DNA of 64,000 nucleotides from JBFWUW01 sp050247075 (GTDB lineage Bacteria; Planctomycetota; Planctomycetia; Pirellulales; JBFWUW01). The DNA lies in NCBI GenBank assembly GCA_050247075.1, contig JBFWUW010000028.1, positions 1 through 64,000 on the forward strand, written 5' to 3'. The notes under the pieces are model-generated. The model was not told where the DNA came from and did not search any database. It worked only from the letters and a program-made list of their open reading frames with translations. The position numbers were made by a program, and so were the translations under genes. Numbering within the stretch: position 1 is the first letter of the stretch; every line of letters begins with the position of its first letter. Shown piece by piece: positions 27,090 through 37,312 of this stretch.

Positions 27090-29020
27090 TCCCTCACGAG
27101 ACCGAGCGGCCCTTGCCGGCTCGGGTTGTTCCCCTTTCTGGCGAATCGTTGGTCAGCCTCTGGCGGCGAACAACGGCAACCATGGGTTACGAAAGCCCTG
27201 GTCGCATCCGGTCGTTGCTCTCGGACACTGGCGATGTTCCCACCCATCTTAACCTGCTCTCACCTGGACTTGCCGTCGATCGAATGGCCCGCCTGCTGCG
27301 TCTTTCTACGACAGATGTTGTGGAGAGAACTTTCCACCAGTTTGCGGCGGCACTGGTTCCCGTGCCGCCGGACTCTCCTTGCCCAATGGTCTGTGACTCC
27401 AAGACGGTGCTGAGATACTTCGTCACTTACGCCTCACCCATCTGTCCACGCTGCCTGCAGGAGGACTCGTTTGCCTATGAACGGCTCGTTTGGTCGTTCC
27501 GTGCCGTGCCCGTTTGCGTATCTCATCAGTGCCTCCTCATCACCCGGTGCCCTGCCTGTAGTCGACTACTGCGCGGCGATCGCCAGGATGTATCCCGCTG
27601 CCCGTGCGGTTTTCTGCTAACCGAGGCCATTGGACAGCCCGTCCCACCCCAAGCGATTGAATTGGCAGGCGTATTGGAGCAGCTGCTCAGGGACCGAGCT
27701 ATTTTGCTTCCCGGGATGCCCGCCGCCGCAACATTTTGGTGGGCCGAGCGTTTGGCGGCCGCCGCTGCCAAAACCCCAGTCTGGCTGCAAGGCTTTGCCC
27801 GGCGGTTGGGCTTTCTGCCGGGACAGGAGTCCGAAGTGCTTGCCTGGTTGGCGGCCGCGGAGATTCTCACGCATTGGCCAGATCGCCTGGGAGAGTTTCT
27901 CAATGCGTTTCAACAGGTGGCTAAACACCGTAACACCTCCACGGGGATTAGCCGGCGATTCGGGCTCCTGCTGCGCGAAGCGAAATGGTTGGAGCAGATC
28001 GGCTACCCCCAGCCGGCAAACGCACTGCGCGATTACCTGCTCCGGCATTATGCGGCCGGACATCTCAGCGGTAAGGTCTGTCTGTTCCAAGGATCGCAGC
28101 ATCGCGCTTTGCTCGGCCAGCGTTCCTGGATAACGCAGACCGAAGCAGCTGGATATTTGCAGATTCGCCAGGGCGCGATTGCCGCACTGGTTGCTCGTGG
28201 TGTCCTCATCGGGCAGATCCATTCCGCCGGTAAGCAGGGCCGTTCGGTGGGCTTGGTCTTACGCGAATCGGTGGAATCCCTGGCGTCCGAACTACGTCAA
28301 TCTCTGGATGTGCGTACCACTGCGTCCCGACTCGGCATCGGTCGGCACGCTGTCCTGGACCTCATCCGGGCAGGCTTGCTGGACCGGGCTGTTCGGACAG
28401 CGCGAGGCTGGCGGGTTTCTCAGCCATCGGTCGCCGTTTGGGAGAATTTCTGTGCCGGATTGCCCAGGATCCAAGGCAAGACTGCCGACTGGGTGTCGCT
28501 CCGACAGGCGGCGCGAATTGCCGGCCCATCCGGACTCACGATGAGTGAACTGCTCAAGTTGATCAAAACTGGCTTTCTAAAAGCGCGAATGGCCAAACCC
28601 CAAGATGGTCTCCATGGAATCGCCCTGTCTTGCGCGGATCTTGAATCGGTGCGACAGGCAACTCGCAACCATCGCGAGCCTTTGTCCGACTGGAGTCTAC
28701 ATCGTGTTGCCAACAACCTCTTTCCGACAAGGCCCGTGAAACCGTATGTCCTCAAGAAATGGATCCAAGCCGGATTGCTCGAGGCACGTCAGGAAGGTTC
28801 TCGAACGATGATTTCCGCGGCAGAGATCCAGCGATTTCGCGCCGAGTATTGCCTGACGCAGGAAGCCCTGCAGATCGTAGGCATCACCCGCTCGACTCTG
28901 TCTCGCTGGGAAGCGCAAGGACGTATCACACCCGTCTACGGAAAACGTGTCACGCCACGCGCAGGCTTCTCACTCTATCGTCGCCAAGATTTGCAAGGGC
29001 TCGTCAAGGCAGCCTCGTAG
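27086..29020 (+). CDS. tniQ: Large TniQ/TnsD-like target selector
   Basis: 644 aa, starting at the ATG that overlaps the tnsC stop; the frame is open further upstream, but only inside tnsC. The N-terminal TniQ domain (about 5-180) starts LPARVVPLSGESLVSLWRR and carries the zinc ligands C120/C123, C144/H147, C155/C158 and C172/C174. The rest is unusually long for TniQ. At least four helix-turn-helix-like segments can be seen, near 347-375, 407-432, 469-498 and 588-613. This resembles TnsD-type proteins that read a fixed attachment site. I infer that it recognises the conserved 3' end of gyrB, next to the transposon end. Confidence 0.9.
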   Translation: MIPHETERPLPARVVPLSGESLVSLWRRTTATMGYESPGRIRSLLSDTGDVPTHLNLLSPGLAVDRMARLLRLSTTDVVERTFHQFAAALVPVPPDSPCPMVCDSKTVLRYFVTYASPICPRCLQEDSFAYERLVWSFRAVPVCVSHQCLLITRCPACSRLLRGDRQDVSRCPCGFLLTEAIGQPVPPQAIELAGVLEQLLRDRAILLPGMPAAATFWWAERLAAAAAKTPVWLQGFARRLGFLPGQESEVLAWLAAAEILTHWPDRLGEFLNAFQQVAKHRNTSTGISRRFGLLLREAKWLEQIGYPQPANALRDYLLRHYAAGHLSGKVCLFQGSQHRALLGQRSWITQTEAAGYLQIRQGAIAALVARGVLIGQIHSAGKQGRSVGLVLRESVESLASELRQSLDVRTTASRLGIGRHAVLDLIRAGLLDRAVRTARGWRVSQPSVAVWENFCAGLPRIQGKTADWVSLRQAARIAGPSGLTMSELLKLIKTGFLKARMAKPQDGLHGIALSCADLESVRQATRNHREPLSDWSLHRVANNLFPTRPVKPYVLKKWIQAGLLEARQEGSRTMISAAEIQRFRAEYCLTQEALQIVGITRSTLSRWEAQGRITPVYGKRVTPRAGFSLYRRQDLQGLVKAAS

Positions 29021-29099
29021 ACTTTGATTTGGGCATGAAGCCATCCCAAGCGCCGCTTTGACCGGCGTCGCACTTCGTGAACTCTCCCTGCGCGGTGCA

Positions 29100-29159
29100 G
29101 GGCGGTTAAGGATTTTTCCTGACCGCCCCGCTCGGGGGCGGTCTCCACCTGAAAGGAGA
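29100..29159 (+). promoter_or_regulatory. Mutually exclusive hairpins before the sigma-like gene
   Basis: Three overlapping structures can form. The first pairs GGGCGGT (29100-29106) with ACCGCCC (29122-29128), extended inward by AAGGA/TCCT. The second pairs GACCGCCCC (29121-29129) with GGGGCGGTC (29135-29143) and uses the same bases. The third pairs TCTCC (29142-29146) with GGAGA (29155-29159), which covers the ribosome binding site of the next gene. This geometry suits attenuation or translational control. Confidence 0.45.
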
Positions 29160-29166
29160 TTGTCTC

Positions 29167-29805
29167 GTGATCGCACCCGCTAAAAGGTCTCGCAACGTTC
29201 GTCCCCGCTGGCACGCGGCCTTCCTGGTGATGCTTCCCACGATCGTGCAGCAGCTGCGCGTGGCGTTTCGCCACTTGCGCGACGAGGCTCGAGAGGAAGC
29301 CGTGACCGAAGGCCTGGCAAATGCCTGCAGCGCCTATCAGCGACTCGCCCGCCAGGGTCGGACGCACTTGGCCTTCCCCTCGGCACTTGCCCGGTTCGCC
29401 GCGACCCAGGTTCGCGATGGCCGGCTGGTCGGCAGCGGCCAGAATTCTCGCGATGTTCTCTCACGGCGCGCGCAGAGGAGGAAGCAGTTTCAGGTTGAGC
29501 GACTGGATCGATTTGAGAACGAAGAGAACGAGTGGTTGGAAGCCGTCGTCGAAGACCCGCATACGTCGGTCTTCGAACAAGTCTGTTTTCGGGTAGATTT
29601 TCCCGACTGGCTCAATCGCCTGACACCTCGAAACCGGCGCGTCGCTGAATTCCTGGCGCTCAGCCATTCCACCAGCGCCGCGGCCCGACACTTTCGCATT
29701 TCTCCTGGCCGCGTGTCGCAAATACGCCGCGAACTCTATGTCTCTTGGCAGGAGTTTTGTGGCGAAACGAATGGTCTGGCCTCTGTTGCCGGATCCTCGC
29801 GTTGA
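29167..29805 (+). CDS. Sigma-factor-like DNA-binding protein
   Basis: 212 aa, GTG start 8 nt after AAGGAG. The central helical part WHAAFLVMLPTIVQQLRVAF followed by AREEAVTEGLANA resembles sigma-70 region 2 in a degenerate form. The C-terminal RRVAEFLALSHSTSAAARHF continuing into ISPGRVSQIRREL (about 155-190) is a clear region-4-like helix-turn-helix. I recall similar proteins in planctomycete genomes but know no tested function. It follows tniQ by 146 bp on the same strand inside the presumed mobile element. It may transcribe or regulate transposon genes, or be cargo. Confidence 0.65.
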   Translation: MIAPAKRSRNVRPRWHAAFLVMLPTIVQQLRVAFRHLRDEAREEAVTEGLANACSAYQRLARQGRTHLAFPSALARFAATQVRDGRLVGSGQNSRDVLSRRAQRRKQFQVERLDRFENEENEWLEAVVEDPHTSVFEQVCFRVDFPDWLNRLTPRNRRVAEFLALSHSTSAAARHFRISPGRVSQIRRELYVSWQEFCGETNGLASVAGSSR

Positions 29806-29922
29806 AAGTTGCCGCGATTCAGGCTGAAGCAGTGGCTTTTTTGTCAAGTGGACCTCCGCATGACGCGAGGTCTTTTGCACTTTTTCTCTTACTTGCCGCT
29901 TCATCCATCGGAGGATACGACC

Positions 29923-30123
29923 ATGACCCTAAACCAAGAAGAATTCAACCGTGCCGTGGCCAGGGCTACCGGGGAATCGGTCGACACGATCACCCAGCGG
30001 GGCTTTGTCTTGCTCACCGCCTCCCCGTTCGAGCGGGAACCGCGCGCGGGCGACTATGAGGAATTCTTGACGAAGAACCCTGCGGCGGAACTCCCGCCAG
30101 GGACGAATTACGCCACAGCATAG
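29923..30123 (+). CDS. Small hypothetical protein (66 aa)
   Basis: The ATG at 29923 follows GGAGG at 8-nt spacing, so expression is likely despite the short length. The N-terminus MTLNQEEFNRAVARATGES looks like a short helix, and RRGF-like wording (TQRGFVLL) follows; the C-terminus is Pro/Asn rich. No domain is known to me. It is the last gene before the transposon end, and a strong terminator lies about 110 bp downstream. Confidence 0.65.
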   Translation: MTLNQEEFNRAVARATGESVDTITQRGFVLLTASPFEREPRAGDYEEFLTKNPAAELPPGTNYATA

Positions 30124-30447
30124 AGGCGCACAAGCCGACGACGACAACCTAAAACAGGCTCTTGCCCTGCCAAGGGCCCGTTCGGTGGGATCGGCAGCCA
30201 TCTGGAAGCGATGTCATGTATCAAAAGCAAAAGGGCCGGGCCGCCTGGTGGCGGCCCGGCCAAATGTTGCTTCTTTTTATCTATCAGCTGCCAACGTACC
30301 ACTCGCGAGTTGGGTTCGTAGGATGAAGTCTTCAACGAACTATCGAGTTCCGCAAGCCATGTTATCGCCCGATCTGATTACGAGGCCGAGAGTTAGGGCG
30401 ATAATCCCCGTCTGACCCAAAATCATGTGCGCGTGCTGTCTACCGTG
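30124..30447. other. Non-coding tail of the element with a terminator
   Basis: About 320 bp between the last small gene and the end repeats. It contains one strong intrinsic terminator and no credible coding sequence. Confidence 0.6.
30234..30279 (+). terminator. Strong intrinsic terminator
   Basis: GGCCGGGCCGCC (30234-30245) and GGCGGCCCGGCC (30250-30261) form a perfect 12-bp stem around a TGGT loop. AAATGTTGCTTCTTTTT follows. It should end the plus-strand tns operon before it reaches the convergent gyrB gene. Confidence 0.85.
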
Positions 30448-30512
30448 TTGACAACCTTTATGTCCCACCGTGACAACCTTTGTGTCTGAGTTGACAACCT
30501 TTATGTCCCACA
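30448..30512. repeat. Tn7-like transposon end: three TnsB-site-like direct repeats
   Basis: Three near-identical 20-bp units begin at 30448, 30470 and 30491: TTGACAACCTTTATGTCCCA, then GTGACAACCTTTGTGTCTGA, then the first form again. The period of 21-22 bp matches the abutting TnsB sites of a Tn7 right end. Read from the outside the boundary is TGTGGGACATAAAGG, with the terminal TGT/ACA expected of Tn7-like elements, placing the junction after 30512. The next five bases, CCATC (30513-30517), would be the target duplication. The gyrB stop codon begins only 13 bp further on. The assignment as an end is inference from repeat layout plus the adjacent tns genes. Confidence 0.8.
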
Positions 30513-30525
30513 CCATCACCCCGCT

Positions 30526-33144
<2,619 letters not shown>

Positions 33145-33163
33145 TTGAAACCAAGGGGGAGAT

Positions 33164-33204
33164 GATTTTGGATTTTAGATTTTGGATTTGCGATTTTGGA
33201 TTGA
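33164..33204. repeat. AT-rich GATTTTGGATT repeat, shared with the hemL leader
   Basis: Tandem GATTTTGGATTT-like units directly upstream of gyrB. The reverse complement contains CAATCCAAAATCGCAAATCC, which also occurs at 61842-61861 just before hemL. This is a dispersed repeat placed next to gene starts. Confidence 0.75.
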
Positions 33205-33223
33205 TATGCGGGCCGCGTTTGTT

Positions 33224-33295
33224 TGTAGGAGGCGATTCCATTGCCGATTGCCGCGCGTTGGAAATTCATCATCGGCGATGGAATCGCCTCCTACA
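33224..33295. repeat. Long palindrome between gyrB and dciA
   Basis: A 25-bp arm (33224-33248, opening TGTAGGAGGCGATTCCAT) pairs with 33271-33295, matching at 24 of 25 bases around a 22-nt loop. The element ends just before the dciA stop codon. It resembles a REP/MITE-like unit and shares its first 11 bases with the tandem repeats inside gyrB. Confidence 0.85.
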
Positions 33296-33296
33296 G

Positions 33297-33602
33297 CTAC
33301 AACCGGCCGACGCGGAAGCGGAGGTCGGAGATTTTTTCGTCGGGCAGCAGGCGGGTCAGGTCGATCACCAGTTGTTGTTTGCGAAAGGTCAGTTCTTGCA
33401 GCACCACGGAGTTGGCCACCAGTACCTCCAGCACGCCCCGCTTGACCTGTCCCGGCCGCGAGTGCGTGGCGAAAAACTCTCCCACGGCGGTGCTCCAGGC
33501 TTGCGCGCTGATGCCGGCGGCCTGCACGCGGGCAAAGCCGCGGCGGGCCATCAGTTCGCTCAACACATCGCCAAGTTTTTGCGGCTTGCCTGGTGGGGGC
33601 AT
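33297..33602 (-). CDS. dciA: DciA-like protein (DUF721), replicative helicase operator
   Basis: 101 aa from the ATG at 33602; the open frame extends upstream only through the methyltransferase gene. The DUF721 domain fills the protein: KLGDVLSELMARRGFARVQ, then AWSTAVGEFFATHSRPGQV, then LEVLVANSVVLQELTFRKQ. In bacteria without DnaC or DnaI-like loaders, DciA helps load DnaB at the origin; this is known for the family. Its place between dnaN and gyrB is usual. It starts 23 bp after the methyltransferase stop. Confidence 0.85.
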   Translation of the reverse strand: MPPPGKPQKLGDVLSELMARRGFARVQAAGISAQAWSTAVGEFFATHSRPGQVKRGVLEVLVANSVVLQELTFRKQQLVIDLTRLLPDEKISDLRFRVGRL

Positions 33603-33625
33603 GGGTTGCCATCCGTTGCAATAGG

Positions 33626-35185
33626 TTATTCCGGCCAGAGAGACAGCGTCTTCGACTTTGGCTGTCGTTTTTTTGAGGATTGCCGCCTGCGCGGTTCCGC
33701 CTTTTCGGGCAACAACAAGGCGGCCCGATCCGCCAAGCCAAGTTCGACGGCCAGCCGATGCAGGTCCAGCCAACGCAATATATCCGCCGTGATCGGCCGC
33801 TTGCTGTCCCAAAAAATCATGGCGTCCAATAAAGATCGCGCTTCGGGTGAATTCAACAAGCCGGCGATAAAGCTAGCCTGTTCCTCGGATTGGCAGGGGA
33901 GAAAATAGGCCGTATCGTCAAGTATCAACGGCTTTCCCTCGACCGGTCCGAGTGTGGCAAACGACAATCGCTTGTAAAACCCGCTGATGGCCACCTTCCA
34001 AGGGGCAAATGTGTACGGTCCCACGCCAAACATGGAAAACGGCGGCCGATTGCGATAGATGGCACTGCCGCGCTTCTCAAATGCCGCGGCATGACGGGTC
34101 AGATAGGCCCATGTCTTGGGAGCGGATTCTTGAATCGGCGCTGTTTCCTCGCCGACGAATTGCTGCGTCACCAACATCCAACGATTTGTCCAGCCAGGAC
34201 AATCGCTAGCGACCTCCGAACTCTTGACCAGTGGATACAATAACTCGGCTTCCAATTCAATCAGCTCGCCTAACCCATTGCGATACCTTCCACCTTCACC
34301 GCGAAACTCCATGACTTTCGCGCAGTCGTGCTTAACCCCGGAACGCCATTGCAATCCGTCGGATGAAACTTTGCGGGACAGTTGTTTACTTTGGCGATAA
34401 ACGGCCGCGTTGGACAGCAAAATGCCATCCTCGTAGCCGATCGATGACTCTGGCTGGCTGGCCTGCAATGTTGCGTAAACGGGTGCCTCGGCAGCTACTT
34501 CCGAGCCTTGAAAATCGACCATCAAAAGTACGGCATCGACGGCCGCGTTGAAATGAATGGCGGCATCGATGCGGCAAATCTCCGCGCGGGAGAACGCCAG
34601 GCCATGTTTCCAAGCGTGCGCCAAGGCCTTACGGGCGACGGACGACTTGCAGAGCATGGCCAGCACACCGCGCTGCCGTTGCAATACGTCCATCAGTTGG
34701 ACCATCATCCATTCTGAAATATCGAAGTTGGATTTACCCGTGATGGCGGCAATGCCAGTGACGGATTGAAAATTGGATTTAACCGGCAGATTTTGGCTGC
34801 CGATCGACTCCAAGTGCGAATTGGTGACCCAAGGCAAATTGCCCAACACCAGCGTCGGAGCGGGCAATTCACCAATCACCCGCTCCCAATCGGTGGCGAA
34901 AAAATCGGCTTGAAAGATCGACACGCCGCCATCGTGAACTTGTCCCTCAACCGCGTTACGCGCCCATTGGACATAAGACCCGTTGATGTCCGCGCCGATT
35001 GTCCGCCGCACCCCCGGAAACGCCGCCCTGCCGGCCAGCAACAGGCTGCCCATGCCGCAGGTTGGCTCTACCAGAGAAGCAGGCTGCAAGTTCCAAAGGG
35101 CCAGCCGGGCGCACACCTGGTGCGCCAAACCGGCGGGCGTTTGGAAATCGCCGTACTCCGCGACTTTGTTGTTCTTGGCCATCAA
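33626..35185 (-). CDS. Type II N6-adenine DNA methyltransferase
   Basis: 519 aa. The SAM-binding motif is VEPTCGMGSLLL (39-50) and the catalytic motif IV is GNLPWV (115-120), as in gamma-class adenine methyltransferases related to Eco57I/TaqI. The second half, including SGFYKRLSFATLGPVEGKPL and YFLPCQSEEQASFIAGLLNS, is the usual target-recognition region. The basic tail (RRRQSSKKRQPKSK) is short. It lies 37 bp downstream of a PD-(D/E)xK gene on the same strand, so the two form a restriction-modification pair. The methylated site cannot be told from the sequence. Confidence 0.88.
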   Translation of the reverse strand: MMAKNNKVAEYGDFQTPAGLAHQVCARLALWNLQPASLVEPTCGMGSLLLAGRAAFPGVRRTIGADINGSYVQWARNAVEGQVHDGGVSIFQADFFATDWERVIGELPAPTLVLGNLPWVTNSHLESIGSQNLPVKSNFQSVTGIAAITGKSNFDISEWMMVQLMDVLQRQRGVLAMLCKSSVARKALAHAWKHGLAFSRAEICRIDAAIHFNAAVDAVLLMVDFQGSEVAAEAPVYATLQASQPESSIGYEDGILLSNAAVYRQSKQLSRKVSSDGLQWRSGVKHDCAKVMEFRGEGGRYRNGLGELIELEAELLYPLVKSSEVASDCPGWTNRWMLVTQQFVGEETAPIQESAPKTWAYLTRHAAAFEKRGSAIYRNRPPFSMFGVGPYTFAPWKVAISGFYKRLSFATLGPVEGKPLILDDTAYFLPCQSEEQASFIAGLLNSPEARSLLDAMIFWDSKRPITADILRWLDLHRLAVELGLADRAALLLPEKAEPRRRQSSKKRQPKSKTLSLWPE

Positions 35186-35222
35186 TTGCCTTGTGAATCC
35201 AATTTGGCGTCAAAATTCGCGA

Positions 35223-35909
35223 TCAGGTCAGCCGCAGGATACCGTCGATGTTTCCCGCCTCTTGTATGGCACGGCCATATTGCAGCCTCCATTGCAGTGC
35301 GTTTGAGATCGTCAAATAACCCTGCTCGCAAGGCGTATCCAATAGGTCGCGGGCAATGTTGTTGGCTTCAATGTCATCAACGGGCAAATTCTTGTCTTGC
35401 ATCAAACCGATCAGATCATCCGCGTTGCAGCCGGCCCGTAAGTGTTCAAGAATCAGCCTGGTCATGGTGAAATCGGCCGTGCGCCGCGCCTCAATGAACA
35501 GCGTATGCCGAATGCTCAATACGGCGCTGTTGGTTCGCGGGTCGTCCTCCTTGTCGTACACGAAAATCAACAACGAGTAACCCAGGCCAAATATCTTCTG
35601 CCTGGCCGATTTGAAAGGCGACGACGATTGCGGCTGGGCAATCGAGGTGACTTTCAAATCGACCGCCAATGCGGGAAAGTCCACACCCAAAGCCGAGTTT
35701 CCATCCGTGGTTTGATACGTTACATCCAAATGCGCCCGCAGTTTATGTTCCAAGTAGGTGCCTACAGCTTTGCCATCCGTCACGCCGTACAGCGTTGGCT
35801 CGGGATAACTCGATACAAGCTTGGCGAATTCGGCGGCCTCCTGGCAGAGCAGCGGTATGGTTAACTTCTTCCTGGCCACGCTGGCGATTCTCCCAACACG
35901 GGATTGCAT
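35223..35909 (-). CDS. Type II restriction endonuclease, PD-(D/E)xK
   Basis: 228 aa. A nuclease core can be seen: E54 in GTYLEHKL, D77 in GVDFPALAV, and D84-L-K86 in VDLKVTS, followed by FGLGYSLLIFVYDKE. No known family name comes to mind, but the layout together with the adjacent adenine methyltransferase makes a restriction enzyme the best reading. It starts only 17 bp after the dnaN stop, inside the replication operon. Codon use looks less GC-rich than in dnaN, which suggests transfer. Confidence 0.78.
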   Translation of the reverse strand: MQSRVGRIASVARKKLTIPLLCQEAAEFAKLVSSYPEPTLYGVTDGKAVGTYLEHKLRAHLDVTYQTTDGNSALGVDFPALAVDLKVTSIAQPQSSSPFKSARQKIFGLGYSLLIFVYDKEDDPRTNSAVLSIRHTLFIEARRTADFTMTRLILEHLRAGCNADDLIGLMQDKNLPVDDIEANNIARDLLDTPCEQGYLTISNALQWRLQYGRAIQEAGNIDGILRLT

Positions 35910-35926
35910 CCATCAAACGCCCGCCC

Positions 35927-37045
35927 CTACCTGTCCCGCGCTAGCGGCATAATCACGTAGCCATAGCCGTCATCCGTGAAGCAGACCGCGGCGCTTTCCG
36001 CGTCTTTCAGTTCCAGCGTAAAGGACTTGGCGGGGTCCAACACCCGCAGGAAGTCGGCGAAGTAGCGAGGGTCCAACGTGATGCCAATCGCCGGGCCGTC
36101 GTAGGCGATGGGGAACTCCACCCGCGACTGGCCAGCGTCGGCCGAGCGGCCCGACAGCAGCACTTTGCCTTCGTTAAAACTGAAATCGACGCCGCGGCTG
36201 TCATCGCTGGTGACGATGGCCGCCTGTTTGACCGCAGCCAGCAGCGGGCCAACCACGCATTCAATTTTTTGGGCACCCGTGCGGCTGGGGAAGACATCGC
36301 GCCAGCGTGGAAAACGCCCCTCGACCAGCCGCGTGTAGATGGTCACCCGCGAGCTCTTGACGAGCACCTCGTTGGGCCGGGCCACCAATTGCACTTCGCC
36401 ATCGTTGTCGGCCAGGGACCGCTCGATCAGCGTCATGGCCTTGGTGGGGATGATGGTCGTTTGGTCGCCCGTCTTGTGGCCGCCTTGCGCACGGGCCGGC
36501 CCTTCGACCTTAGCCAAGCGGCGGCCATCGGTGCCGACGGCGGTGATTTTGTCGTCGGCCAGTTCGATCAGCACGCCCCCCAGCGCGTAGCGGCTGCTTT
36601 CGCTATCGGTGGCAAAGGCGGTGCGGCGGATGATCTCGCGCAGTTGCCGGGCGGGCAGTTCATGGTAGGCCTTTTCGCCGGCCCCATCGGCCACGGTGGG
36701 AAACTCAGCCGGGTTCTCGGAGTTCAAGCGGAACTCGCTCCGTTCGCCGCGGACCAGGGTGCCTTTGTCGTCCGACTCAATGCGAATCGCGGAGTCCGAG
36801 CTTTCACGCAGGATCATCCCGAACCGGCCCAGCGGCAAAACCACGCTTCCCGGCGCGTGGACATCGACCCCTTCGACCGCCACGCGAATACCGATCTCCA
36901 GGTCGGTGGCCAACAGCGTCACGCCCGCCTCGCTCGCCTCCAGCTTGACGCCCTGCAAGATGGGCTTGGGGCTGCGCGAGGGGGCCACGGGGGCGGCAAT
37001 TTGAAAGGCGGCTAGCAGCTTGTCACGTTCGCATGTGATTTTCAT
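35927..37045 (-). CDS. dnaN: DNA polymerase III beta sliding clamp
   Basis: 372 aa, usual length. It forms the ring that tethers the polymerase to DNA. Family landmarks: N-terminal MKITCERDKLLAAFQIAAPV, EFPTVADGAGEKAYHELPAR, YALGGVLIELADDKITAVGTDGR cut to its core GTDGRRLAK, and the C-terminal CFTDDGYGYVIMPLARDR, the clamp's MPMR-like end. It lies 267 bp downstream of dnaA and 17 bp upstream of the restriction gene. Confidence 0.96.
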   Translation of the reverse strand: MKITCERDKLLAAFQIAAPVAPSRSPKPILQGVKLEASEAGVTLLATDLEIGIRVAVEGVDVHAPGSVVLPLGRFGMILRESSDSAIRIESDDKGTLVRGERSEFRLNSENPAEFPTVADGAGEKAYHELPARQLREIIRRTAFATDSESSRYALGGVLIELADDKITAVGTDGRRLAKVEGPARAQGGHKTGDQTTIIPTKAMTLIERSLADNDGEVQLVARPNEVLVKSSRVTIYTRLVEGRFPRWRDVFPSRTGAQKIECVVGPLLAAVKQAAIVTSDDSRGVDFSFNEGKVLLSGRSADAGQSRVEFPIAYDGPAIGITLDPRYFADFLRVLDPAKSFTLELKDAESAAVCFTDDGYGYVIMPLARDR

Positions 37046-37312
37046 GGGGTGGCATCGCGGGCGGTGGACTAGGTTATTGTTAAATGATTTAAAGATCAGT
37101 AGCAGCAGTAAGTCAGGCGGCCGAAGCTGTCAGTAAGCGGCGTTTGTTCGTTGTAAGACATGCATTACAAAGCTGTTGCGGCTGCTAGTGGCGCGTGGAA
37201 AACTTGTTGGCTGCTTGTTGGTTGAACGTCGATGTTGGTTGGTGGTTGTCGATGGAACGATTTGCGATTGCCGGCATTGTCGATGGATTGGCCTGTTGCG
37301 GTCACGAAAGTT
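37046..37312. other. dnaA-dnaN intergenic region
   Basis: About 270 bp. This is a common site for oriC, and part of it is AT-richer (TTATTGTTAAATGATTTAAA at 37073-37092). I found no DnaA boxes of the TTATCCACA type, so I do not call an origin here. Confidence 0.4.

Noticed and set aside
23182..29020. CRISPR-associated transposon
   Set aside because: No cas genes or CRISPR repeats are present, and the long TniQ suggests protein-guided site choice.
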